Assembly (NCBI GenBank): GCA_033002965.1
Contig: JAURVB010013272.1
Span: 1-64,000, forward strand
Origin: Piper betle
Taxonomy: Eukaryota; Streptophyta; Magnoliopsida; Piperales; Piperaceae
Direction of reading: 5' to 3'
DNA length: 64,000 nucleotides
A program made the position numbers and the translations under genes. Positions 35,557-46,446 of this stretch are shown piece after piece. The first letter of the stretch is position 1; every line of letters starts with the position of its first letter. The notes under the pieces were generated by a model. It searched no databases. It was not told where the DNA came from and saw only the letters and a list, made by a program, of their open reading frames with translations.

Positions 35557-36281
35557 AGGATAGAAAGAAAGTCGTCACTATCAGATCTACTAATCAGCCG
35601 CCTAACAACAATAAAAAATGTTTAACAGGCTAGTGGAATTTCCGTTAGAACTTGAGCCAACAAAACATGAAGGACAAACAGATAAGTGCTTCAGCAAGAC
35701 ATGATGCACAAAAAGAGCTATGTATTTCAGCAATCGTAAGGATAGAGACAAAGTCGTCACTATCAGATCTACTAATCAGCCGCCTAACAACAATAAAAAA
35801 TGTTTAACAGGCTAGTGGACTTTCCGTTAGAACTTGAGCCAACAAAACATGAAGGACAAACAGATAAGTGCTTCAGCAAGACATGATGCACAAAAAGAGC
35901 TATGTATTCCAGCAATCGTAAGGACAGAGAGAAGTCGTCACTATCAGATCTACTAATCAGCCGCCTAACAACAATAAAAAATGTTTAACAGGCTAGTGGA
36001 CTTTCCGTTAGAACTTGAGCCAACAAAACATGAAGGACAAACAGATAAGTGCTTCAGCAAGACATGATGCACAAAAAGAGCTATGTATTCCAGCAATCGT
36101 AAGGATAGAGAGAAAGTCGTCACTATCAGATCTACTAATCAGCCGCCTAACAACAATAAAAAATGTTTAACAGGCTAGTGGACTTTCCGTTAGAACTTGA
36201 GCCAACAAAACATGAAGGACAAACAGATAAGTACTTCAGCAAGACATGATGCACAAAAAGAGCTATGTATTTCAGCAATCG
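35557..36281. repeat. Four-copy tandem array, unit about 182 bp
   Basis: GTCGTCACTATCAGATCTAC starts units at 35571, 35753, 35934 and 36116 (steps 182, 181 and 182). The last unit is incomplete and ends near 36281 at TTCAGCAATCG. Units differ by only a few substitutions and one or two indels, e.g. GGATAGAGA versus GGACAGAGA. No unit encodes a consistent long frame because 182 is not a multiple of three. The array begins about 530 bp downstream of the stop codon of the RCD1-like gene, so it may be transcribed as 3' UTR or be a small local satellite. Confidence 0.92.
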
Positions 36282-36814
36282 ACGGCAACGCAAGATCCAT
36301 GATATCAACACATATGGAAACTGCATGAGAAAGGACAAGTCACACAGCATAGAGTAGCTGTTGATATAACAATAATACCACAAGTGGAATACCCATCAAG
36401 GTTATTCAGGCAAATACCCACAAACTCACTCGTAATGCTTCGAAAAACAAAAGCTCTCCTTAATATGTCACTAGCTGGAAGCTCACAAATAAAAAACGCT
36501 CATAACAACTTTCCTAAGAATGTTTATGAAGTGAAGCCAGTGATGTATTACAGTCCCAAACATGTAAGAACAGGAGTGTTGGGTTAATCTTCAAATATCT
36601 ACTTTCGTGGACATTGGAAATACAATCCACAATCCTTGATTATTTGGGAACAAGTGGATAGAACCCAAAGACATTCACCAACATTCAACCAAAATGGTAC
36701 TAAGCACAAACTTGACTTACAAACTAGTTAATTAAAAATTACCAAAAAGTGATACAAATATAATTCCCAAGAAAAACACCAGTGTTAAAACCTCTATAGA
36801 ACACAATTAAAAGC

Positions 36815-39800
36815 CTATACTTTTACCTGGCCAAGTATGTTTTGGATAGCAGCACGGAGCGGTTTATCTCCAGCAATAACCCTCATCACTTTGACAAGAA
36901 CATCTTTAGAACACTTTCCCGCCTATATATGACAAAATAATAAGGTATGAATCAAATTTCCCAACCCTTAAAAAATGAGTCCACTGCACGTTCATTATAT
37001 TCTCTATTACAACCTTAAAATCAGCATGTAAGTTTTCTAGTGTTTCCACTTTAGACTGCGGCAATTGGCTTTTCAATGCTGCAAACAAAGCTGGAAATGA
37101 CAAGAATGATGGGACGCGAGGTAACTGACTAGTTTCCCACCTCAGCCCAGGTGCATTTACTGTTGAAGAAGCAAGATGTGTAATACCTGAGGCCTGCATG
37201 AAAATACAGCCACTTAAAGAAGAAGCTTCATAACTCACAAGAAACTAGCATCTCCCAGGCTGAACTGGAATTTTACTATGGGTACCTGTGTATCACTGGA
37301 GGGAGCATTTAGTCGATAAATGGTCTGAGCATCACTTGAAGGACTGTTTGACCTGGAAACAGGCAGTGTTTCACTTGTAGGGTCATTTGATGGGTTGTTA
37401 GCCTGGGTATCACCAAAAGGAGCACACGGTATAGAACAAGTGGCTGGTAGTCTTGCAAACTTCCTTTTCCATGCATCTGCATATGCACAATATATAAAAA
37501 TCAATAAGCTGGTAAAATGGTGGCAGTGAATCACTTTAAACTAATGATTAGGAACCATATATGCTCTAAAATGCATTCTAAAAAGAACACCTTGCAACTG
37601 CTTTGGCACAGTGAAACTCACAACATACTCAGGGAGAATATAAGTGTTCATGTGAGTGCTCCAGACTATATACCACTTTGGATTCTCCAAATCATCAACA
37701 CCACAGTCATAAACCGTATCTCTAGGCTGAAATTGTGGTGACCCACGTTCAATTTGCTCCATGTTTCCCATAATAACACGACAAAGAACAGCATGATAAA
37801 CGTTGTCCTCGTCAGGCTCGGAACAACACACACTAAACAGACAATACTTCAAAAATCAGGTAAATATATGGGTAAGACTGCAAGCACAACTCACAGTTAA
37901 GCAACAAAATTGACGTCCAGAAAAATCATAACGCATTGAGAAAATAATTACATAAAAATCTTAATTTTTAAGATTTAAAAAAGACATGAAATTGCCAAAA
38001 AATGCACGTGTCAATGACACAAAAAATTATCACAGCTATGAGGGTTACTGAAACAGTAACATCATCCAGTTGCTTGTACTCATTTGAAAAAATTAAAGAG
38101 GTAACAACAAAGCCCACTTTAAAATTTTAACGAGAGTAGATAACAGATAATTTGCAGAGAAAGGGTCCGGACATTCATTAACGGAAAGAAATTTAGCATG
38201 ACTAAAAAATCAATGAAAATGCTACAAATGTGAGCTGGATGGAATTGAAATGCAGAATTTAAACATGAGCATATAATAAAAATTTCCAGGAAATACGTGC
38301 AGAACACAACTTGGCAAAGGAAAAAGAACAAAATTAAAGAAATAAGTCGCAGACAAAAACTCATATCTATCACCTTTCGTATGATTGGCTTTCTGGAGTA
38401 AGATGGACGCCAAAGCCATACAGGTTTTCTCCATTACCAGTACCGAGACGCCCAAAGCCATGCAACACTACACTTTCAATGATCCCCGGAGACCCCCCAT
38501 ACCAAGCATACCTAACATTAGAACTCCCACGAGTTGCCTTTATACTGTCAGCATTCTGGTTGAAAGCTTGCAATCTAGTTGCACCTGCTGAACTAGCGTG
38601 TGAACACCAGTAAATAGCTCTAACTGTAGCCTTCATATCACTTACTGCCATGCCCCGTTGAAAAAGATTCTTAACACCCATGTAAACCGTATTGTCATCT
38701 GGTAATTTTGCTAAGACTGTACCCATTGAATCAAAATTAGGCTTCTCCCGGTTTCTGCTATCACGCTCAGGAGACAGGCGTGGTCTCTTTCCAGGAGCAG
38801 CAAACTCACCCTGCTTTCTCTCATCCCCAGGGCTCCATGAATTGCCTTGTGTTTGCTTCAACGAAACTCGATTAGCTTCGTCTCTAGGATTGCTCATATG
38901 TGCTTTACATAGAGAAGAATCCATAAGATGCCTCACTTCCCTAACACGAACCTTCTTCACCAAACTGCAACCAGCAGACAAAGTCTCCACAATTCGGCAA
39001 GCATCAGCCAGATGCTCGAGCTGGCCTTCACCACTCTCAAACTTGTTCAAATCAGGGATGCGAGCAATCCTCTTCCTGATAGCATCGGAATTCTGAGAAC
39101 AACCCGAGCCATCATTGCCATGATCATTACCAGCTTTGGCACCTTCGTTCTCAACGCTAACTTTCTCCGAACCCTCCTTCCTAAGGCCCTCCTCCCTCGC
39201 CCTAGACGTCCTTCCACGCTCACCGCTGCCTTTCCTCACAACACCCTCAACAGCACCACTTTCACCAGAGCCTTCAACAAAGCCACCCTCCTTATCCCCA
39301 CCGCTTTCACCACCCTCCCTTGCGGGACTCTCCTCCGCCTTATTCTCACCAACACCTTCCTCATCGGCCCCTTCCACAACCTTCGTCTCCGACTGCGCCC
39401 CAGACTCCTCGCCGTCCATCGACCCAGCCGTCAACTTGTCAATATTTATCTCTAGCTTCAACTTGATCACACCCGAATCGGCATCCTCACTCCCATCAAC
39501 AAACGTCTTGGGGAAAAAGCACCTGTCTTTGGCATCAATCCACGCAATGGACCGCTCCACCGCCTCCCTCAGATCAACCTGCAGCATCCGGAGAAAGTCC
39601 AGCACGTACCGCGAACCATCGCCGCTCCCATCCGACTCCACGATCACGGCTGGCTTCCGATCGCCAAAAGCCCGCTTCACCTCATCAAGCGTGCTGCTGG
39701 GGAAGTTCTTCCACCCTCTGTCCTGGTAATACATCACCCGGGACGGCACCCCGCTCTTCCAGAAGTTGCCGCGGTTCTGCAGCAGCGCCACGCAGTCCGG

Positions 39801-39977
39801 GTCCACATCGGCGACGGGGCGGCGGCCGGCGCGCAGGTTGGGCAGGACGACGGTGCGGAGGGCCTTGCCGCACCTCAACGCGCCCTTTTTCCGCTTGAGC
39901 ACCAACCTAGCTGCGTATTCATTCCCCTTCTTCCGGGTCGCATGCACACAGCTTCTCCTCCCTGCTTGTGGCTTCAT
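36815..39977 (-). CDS. RCD1: RCD1/SRO-like protein (WWE, PARP-like, RST), five exons
   Basis: Plant RCD1/SRO proteins are nuclear hubs that bind transcription factors through the RST domain and affect oxidative-stress, salt and hormone responses. Their PARP-like domain is considered catalytically inactive. Coding exons are 38374-39977, 37591-37832, 37286-37476, 37014-37193 and 36815-36922. All introns are GT-AG and phases agree (774 codons plus TAG). Residues about 65-160 form the WWE domain (NFWKSGVPSRVMYYQ, SIAWIDAKDRCFFP). Residues about 425-615 form the PARP-like domain (NVRYAW, YGFGVHLTP, CRVIMGNME, DDLENPKWYIVW). Residues about 700-774 form the RST domain (ALFAAL, VKVMRVIAGDKPLRAAIQ). 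The canonical PARP HG histidine position appears replaced (AWYGGS). A long G/E/K-rich low-complexity segment (about 190-330) makes it longer than the roughly 590-residue Arabidopsis RCD1. The end is tentative: CAG|GTAAAAG just before the stop could be a splice donor to a further C-terminal exon. Start chosen at 39977, since an in-frame ATG at 40046 adds 23 unlikely residues. Confidence 0.93.
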
Positions 39978-40675
39978 CGGGAACCGAATACAAAAAACCA
40001 AAAAGATGCAACCTTTTACTCGACAATTGGCACAAACAGAGGACAAAGATCAAATCTTTCCGATCAAGTCCCAAAACAACAACAACAATAACAAGTCCGA
40101 CTCGCAACTAATATTCACATACAAGGCCTAGCCGTTAGATGCTGCAGCGGTAAAGGTAGAAGAAGGAGCGATCGTATACGATACAAAACCACGCAACAAA
40201 ACAACGACGGCGCCACCATGACAAACCCTAGATTCGCAATCGCAGATTGCATAGCAGACATCGACGCAGTTCCCAAATGATCTACAACGACACAACCCTA
40301 ATCCCCCCGAATTCGAGCGAAGCTATCACCAAACGCCCGATTCCCGCATCGACAACCAAATCAACGCTGCGATCGAGAACCTGTACAGAGACCAAACCAG
40401 GCAAGGAGCAAACGAATTATTAAGCTTTGCTGTCGAGGCCGAGGTCGGACATGGAAAAACGAGAAAAACCAGAAATTCAGAAGGCGGAGAGGAGATGGTC
40501 GGCGGCAGCACGGCAGGCGACGTCGGGGCGGCGACGGCGGCGGCGGCGGCGAATCGACGCCGGAGGCGGGGGAGGTGGAGATACAAAGATCGGAGCTTGG
40601 CTGTTTGTTTTTGTCGTCTTCCACATCTTCCTCCCTCCTCGACCCCACGAAATGCCCCTCTTATCTATCTATATT
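39978..40675 (-). promoter_or_regulatory. Leader and core promoter of the RCD1-like gene
   Basis: Upstream of the start on the minus strand is a GC-rich, CCGCCG-containing leader (40440-40600), preceded by a TATA-like TATAGATAGATAAG at 40659-40675. Several short frames in it lack any family signal. A leader intron is possible, but its limits cannot be fixed. Confidence 0.4.
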
Positions 40676-41807
40676 TACTATTCTACCACTACTCTTTTTT
40701 TGGATTTTTGCGCTACCCCACTCTATTATTAAATCAACTAAAGACATTTTTATTATTAATAAAATTTAATAAAAAGGTATTCCGTAAATTTCGGACCTTT
40801 GACGATTGATTAAACTTAAAGATCGATATTTAACATAAATAATTTTTAAATTTTAGATTATAATTTTAGGTGTGTGTCATAATTTCTTTGAGAGTTGACC
40901 TGAATTTTTTTATGAGTTTAAATTTTATAATTTCAATGTAAATAATAAATGAGGAAGATTTTATAAATTTTTAAATAAAAATAACATATTAAAAAATGAG
41001 TACAGGCGTAAAAATAAATTGAGAATACGGTGATGATGATGGGAAAGTAGATGGCAATGAGATTAAGAAGAGAATTTTAAAAAATAAATAAATCTGAACC
41101 GTCAGATAAAACAAATGATATCTTAATAAAAGTTAAATTAAAAAATAAAATATATAAATTTTAATATAATTTAAAAATAATGTTACTAAATAATATTTAA
41201 AAAAATAATATTACAAATATTTGATATTTTTATTGAAGATAAATTTAATATAAGTCTTTTAATAATAAGGATAACAGAATGATGAAGGCAGTTTTATTCA
41301 AATCACAAAAAAATCATCCTGGTGATCTACTGAATAAATTTATATGTTTCTAATATTTTTGTATTAATTGTTGTTAATATTAATTATTTTAATAAGTAAA
41401 TATTAAGTAAAATAATAATTTGTTTGTAGGGGGGAATTTGTCATTTAAAAATCATGGCCTCCCATTGGCAGGTTGTACAGAAGGGGATAAGGGGGAATTT
41501 GTATATAGTTTTGAATTTCATAACAAGGAGTAGGGCATATAAGGAAATAAATGTCGAGGGCATAAAAATAAATTAACTGAAGTGGGGAGGGGGCATGAAC
41601 ATCCCACGTGCAAGCGCAGATCTGGTCACGCCGCACCGACTGAAAGCCAAATACTTGTGCCGCAAGTTTTCCCTCTTTTTATATTTCCCCACACAATCCC
41701 TTTTTCTCGGCAATATTAAGAAAGTTGTTTACTTTGCAAATATATATTATATATTAAATACAAAAACTCATTTTTTAAGGATAAACATAAATAACAATAT
41801 TATATAC

Positions 41808-41839
<32 letters not shown>

Positions 41840-42430
41840 GCCGACTTTGTCAGGGGAGTGATATTAATAGAAAACCTCTGCATGCCACCGGTGGAGATAA
41901 ACTAAGTTGAGAGTTTGCACACGACGAGGTTTATAAAATTATTTATGCTTTTAATTTAGATATGTCAAAATAATTATTTATTGAATTATTTTTATTTTTG
42001 TAAAATTTTTATATTAGCATGTAAAATAACTTGTTTATAATATTTAAAATAATTTAAACATGTCTTAAAGCATACTAACGAGTCTATTTGGGTTGTGAGA
42101 ATAAAAAGAAACACATTTCTATTTGTTTGGTTTGTAAGAAAATATAAAGAAAAAATATAGATTTTACATCATGGAAGAAAACTTCTTCATAATTATTTTC
42201 CTACAAAAATCGTAAGAAAATGAGAATGATGCTTGACAAATTTTCTTTTTTTTTAAACCAAATACATTTGAGAAAATAATAGGAAAGTTATTTTTAATTC
42301 TTTCCTTTTATTTTTTTTATTTTTGAATATATCAAACTAAATAGACGACCCTAAGGAAAATATAAGTCAAAAATTTTCCAGATATATAAATTTTGGAGTT
42401 TGTAATTATACAGGTAACCAATGGGTCCTA
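40676..42430. other. AT-rich spacer with (TA)n run
   Basis: No gene seen. A (TA)n run lies at about 41803-41833. The sequence at 41030-41300 and 41900-42400 is AT-rich with no clear repeat structure. Confidence 0.5.
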
Positions 42431-42431
42431 A

Positions 42432-42782
42432 AACAACTGACATCTTGTTGGAAAATTTTAACACATTAGTGGCTGGAATTTACACATTTGATTAAAATAG
42501 ATGACCCCAAAAATAATATACACAAACAATTCGTTAGTCTAAAATCCAAAACACACCGTAGCACTTTCTTCACTATAAGATTACCACCCTCCATACTAGT
42601 TCTAGTAACTCGCATTCAAAATACAATGCACTCTTCTCTTTGAGAGTGCAACAATAAGGAAGGTCTTTAATCTCTTGTCATACAACAGGATCAAACTAAA
42701 GTCACCTGCAAATCAAGTTTTTTCTCAAAAAACTTGATAAGAAATCACAGATACAAGATGAGGAAGAAGGAAACGTCTAACC
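42432..42782 (+). repeat. Dispersed repeat R, copy 1
   Basis: Shares with 54722-55042 in the same orientation: GGAATT(T/C)ACACA, TTCGTTAGTCT, CACTTTCTTC, TTACCACC, GTAACTCGCATYCAAAATA, CTTCTCTTTGAGAGT, and AATCAAGTTTTTTCTCAAAA. The last word is part of an 11-bp perfect hairpin (TCAAGTTTTTT / AAAAAACTTGA). No coding capacity is evident. The element type is unknown. Confidence 0.75.
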
Positions 42783-42789
42783 ATATATC

Positions 42790-45330
42790 GTCTTCATGGT
42801 ACTCAAGTGGCTCACAACAATGATAATGTCATGATTTTCGGAAATGCATTCTATTCGCAATACTCTACTTACAATGTACTACTTTATGATGAAAATAACT
42901 GGCTAGTGCAATTTATATATACTCATACCACTCACTTTTATATTCGTGAAAAACATAAAATTTTGCGTATATTTATTTACTAAGCTTATGTCTGGGCTTA
43001 AATCATAAGTTTGTTGGATCTTCAAGGTTTAACCATCAAGGGATCTCATCCTTGAAGTTTTATTAAATTGTAAAATAATATATCTAAATGGCTTAACATC
43101 AGAAGGATCTGATAAAATGCTGCGAACACTATCCTACCTGTAAAACTAGGTGAAAAGCTCACTTATAAAGCCAAATGGATATGAAACAGAAGAGTCCTCT
43201 AGACATGGATGAGTCAAGCTCATCGTCCTAACTCAGCAAGCTCACTCTGTGTACCCTAGCAAAAAAGATGAAACCATAATCATGATTGGACCACATCGGC
43301 ATGCAAAATGAGGCAACGCCTCCACGCATGCACAATTTAGAAAAAACTTACTTACCTTAATTATCTTACTTAGTAGAGTGTTAAACCTCATTAGGTAACT
43401 TTATTTAGGTTTGGTGTTGCAAGTATACTTGGTGAAAAGTCTCATACTTAGAGTTTCATCAAATAGACTTAACCGAACGATTTTTCGGATAGGTCAAATG
43501 GTGTCCAAATGGGCTTAAAGGTGGACTAGTGGGCCCTGACACTCTAAGGGGTTGGTGTAAAAATTACCATGTTTTGGCCCATGGGCCAACATGGGAAAAA
43601 AGGCTCACTAAGGTCGGGCTAAGGTGATAGGAACATTGTTTCTCGATCGCACACCAATTTTACTAAGTGCCATTCATGGATTTGGAGACTTCAAATGGGC
43701 CTGCATAAGTAGGTAGTTGTAGACAACACAATGGAATTGAATCTAGTCAGATTTTAGGTCCAAACTCAAAGTACTTGGGCGTAACTGGACTCGAAAATGA
43801 GAAGTATTAGCTAAGTTATTTTTAAAGTTGGGCAGACCTATTGGGCTTGAAAAAATTCTAACGCAAGATCTATTGAGCGAAATACTCCCAAATTTTAATA
43901 TGGTGTTATAGGGACACAGCCTAAAGTGTGAGGGAAATTTAATGCAATTTCATCTCTATTTGTCTAGGTTTTTGGATTTTACACCCGGAGTTAGAGAATT
44001 GATCATTCTTGCGCACTCTGGAAAACTAATCAAATTAAGCACCTAAATGATTTTTAAATTAAACAAAAACTTACAGGTTTCTAATAGACAATTATTGAGC
44101 TTAACCATAAGTTTTATTGATTTTATTAACCTCTTTTAATTAGCTCACAAGGAGCCAATCTCATAGCATAGCAAGACATACATTCATCATAGTATAGATA
44201 CAAAAAATTAGGGGTTTTGTTCATGCCCGTTAAGTGGTCATATTAGTATGAAAAATTTATATAAACAAGCCCACACACATATAACCAAACATGCATAAGG
44301 TGGACATCATCAGTTAAGGTTTAAAAATTGGGGAAACGTATGACCAAGGTACATAGACCTTGAAAACTGCCACATTTTACTTAGTTTGACACCTCTACTA
44401 CATCATACAAGGTATATCATACCAAGCTATGAACATAAAAGTTATATATCTTGATGTCATAAACATAAAAAAGTAACTATCAAGCAAAAAAGCCTTCTAG
44501 AACATGACTTATAAATTTTCTACCAGATTTATGTAAAATAATGACCACCAAGTATTTAAAAATATGTAACAATTAATGTACATATGAAAAAATTATGAAA
44601 CTGCCACCTATTTATTCCTATCTCAAACAGATACAAGCAAAAAATTATAATAAAATATAAAACATGAAGAAACTTAGGCAGATCTAGAACCAAACATATA
44701 CAACAAGTAAGGAGAGGAGGAGGGCTTACCTCTAACGAACCAAGAGAAGGTTTCTTGGGGCTTCCCACCCCAAGACCTACAACCCTAGGCTTTGCCTAGG
44801 TTTGGAGAGCTTGAAGGGAGTTGCAAGATCAAAGGAAGGAAGAGGAGTGACCAAGGAGAGGGAGGAGGGTTTGGAGGAGATGAGAAAAGGAGTGAAAAAG
44901 TGGACAAGTGTGGTTGCTATAGAAAATGGGGGACCAAGGGGGGGAGGGAACTTCCACCCACCATAAGCATGATGTCACAGGAAGGTACCACATATAATGA
45001 GGTATGGGTACCTAATGAGGTGTGAGTGTCACACCTAATTAGGTATGGGTTGACCAAAAACCCTAAAACTTATGGTTTTTACCTTAAAGTGGTTAGAACG
45101 ATCTCAAGAACCATGTTGTGGGTCATGTAAGGGCTATGATAGACCAAAACGTGGTTTTAACACACGACAAATAATCTAGACTTGCGAGAAATATGGTCCC
45201 AAATTGAACTAAACTCTATACAAATGAAAACCGAAAATAAGAGTTGAGATAGCATAGTTTCTAGCCAGGGGGCCCCAAGCACCGGGGAAGACTAAAGTCG
45301 TGACTCACACATACCATACCACACATACAC
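42790..45330 (-). mobile_element. LTR-like remnant, minus orientation
   Basis: Blocks such as AAGGGATCTCATCCTTGA (about 43037), a GATCTGATAAAATGC block near 43109 and a TCATACCACTCAC-like start match the mid-part of the subfamily B copies (61560-61750), in the same order. Divergence is high after 43200. A GC-rich purine patch at 44740-44960 is where other copies carry their island. Terminal TGTA/TACA ends were not identified, so limits are approximate. Confidence 0.45.
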
Positions 45331-45856
45331 GTACGATAAAAAGAATCGAACAAGCAACTTGATTTGGGTCAAAACCAAACTAAAACTAATACTGTTGAGT
45401 GAAAAGCCTAAGTTTTACAATAAAAGTCTCTCATCTATTGATTCATCACAATATCTAACATCTCACACCAATGTCTGTGCTAATACACAGTGTATCACCT
45501 TATTCTCTGTGTTTGCATATCAAAGTCTCTCTACTAGTTTCATATAATTGTCTTCATTTTAGCATTTCACAAGGAATTGCTATTTCATCATCCATATAAC
45601 CAATCAAGAGATTTTATAAACATACTAGTGCATAGCACATTGACTAAAATAATTTTACAAACAAAAAATAAGCTTTAAAGTTGATTTAGTACTCCTTATG
45701 ACTCTGTTTTTCTTCAACATGTCTAGATTGTTATCCATAGATTCATTAATATTTAACTTCCCTTAAATACTCACTTAGCCCTAATAGAATTATTGACAAA
45801 ATAAGTCAACCAAAGTCATAATCCACTTTGAAAGTATTTAATGAATACACTATTAC

Positions 45857-45889
<33 letters not shown>

Positions 45890-45890
45890 G
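45331..45890. other. AT-rich spacer with (ATT)n microsatellite
   Basis: No gene seen. A (TTA)n run of about 11 units lies at 45857-45889, just left of the hAT MITE. Confidence 0.6.
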
Positions 45891-45897
45891 TTCACTA

Positions 45898-45905
45898 CAT
45901 AGAAG
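45898..45905. repeat. 8-bp target-site duplication, left copy (CATAGAAG)
   Basis: Exact match to 46348-46355, flanking the MITE. Confidence 0.93.
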
Positions 45906-46347
45906 TAGGGGTGTAAACGAGTCGAGCCGAGATGTTTTTGAATTCGTCATAATTTTTGGCAAGCATGTTTGAGCTTATTTAAGTGCTTGACGAGTTTGAT
46001 GTATTATGGGTCGACCTGAGCTCGTCCAAAATTCTTGATGTTGGGATTTGGCTCGTGTTTAGCTACCTATGTTTTTGAGCCGAGCTAATGTTTGTGCTTG
46101 GCTCATGCTCGACTTATATTGGATCAAAATTTTCTTTCTAACACTATATAAGTTCAATGTGACCTCAGTAGTATTAACGAGCTGAGTAGAGCCGAGTATT
46201 TTTTGACTTTGAGCACATCGAGCTTGAGTTTCGAGCTCAAGCTGAGCCGAGTATTTCTTCAAGCACAAAATTAACGAGCACGAATTCAAGTAGAATTGAG
46301 CCGAACATAAAATGCTCGCGAGCAAGTTTGGCTTGTTTACACCCCTA
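45906..46347. mobile_element. hAT-family MITE (442 bp)
   Basis: Starts TAGGGGTGTAAACGAG and ends CTTGTTTACACCCCTA, so the terminal inverted repeats share TAGGGGTGTAAAC exactly and remain similar beyond it. It is flanked by an exact 8-bp duplication CATAGAAG, the hAT signature. The interior is rich in GAGCC, GAGCT and CGAG words in both orientations (CGAGCTCAAGC and similar), typical of these MITEs. No transposase is encoded, so it would depend on a hAT element elsewhere in the genome. Confidence 0.93.
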
Positions 46348-46355
46348 CATAGAAG
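46348..46355. repeat. 8-bp target-site duplication, right copy (CATAGAAG)
   Basis: Exact match to 45898-45905. Confidence 0.93.
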
Positions 46356-46446
46356 CTTCACTAGACATTGTTGTTTCATAATAGTCATTAGATCATCTCC
46401 ATCTAAGAAAGTAAACTGATTCTATACCATAGTTGTTCACAACTAA

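Noticed and set aside
35557..36281. CRISPR-like array
   Set aside because: Repeat units are 182 bp without alternating unique spacers, in a plant nuclear context. It is an ordinary tandem repeat.
38692..39729. Plus-strand frames of 134, 175 and 197 codons
   Set aside because: They are antisense to the RCD1-like first exon, which has clear WWE and PARP-like motifs.
40361..40809. Several frames of 86-104 codons upstream of the RCD1-like gene
   Set aside because: They overlap the GC-rich leader in several frames on both strands with no shared motif. A leader is the simpler explanation.
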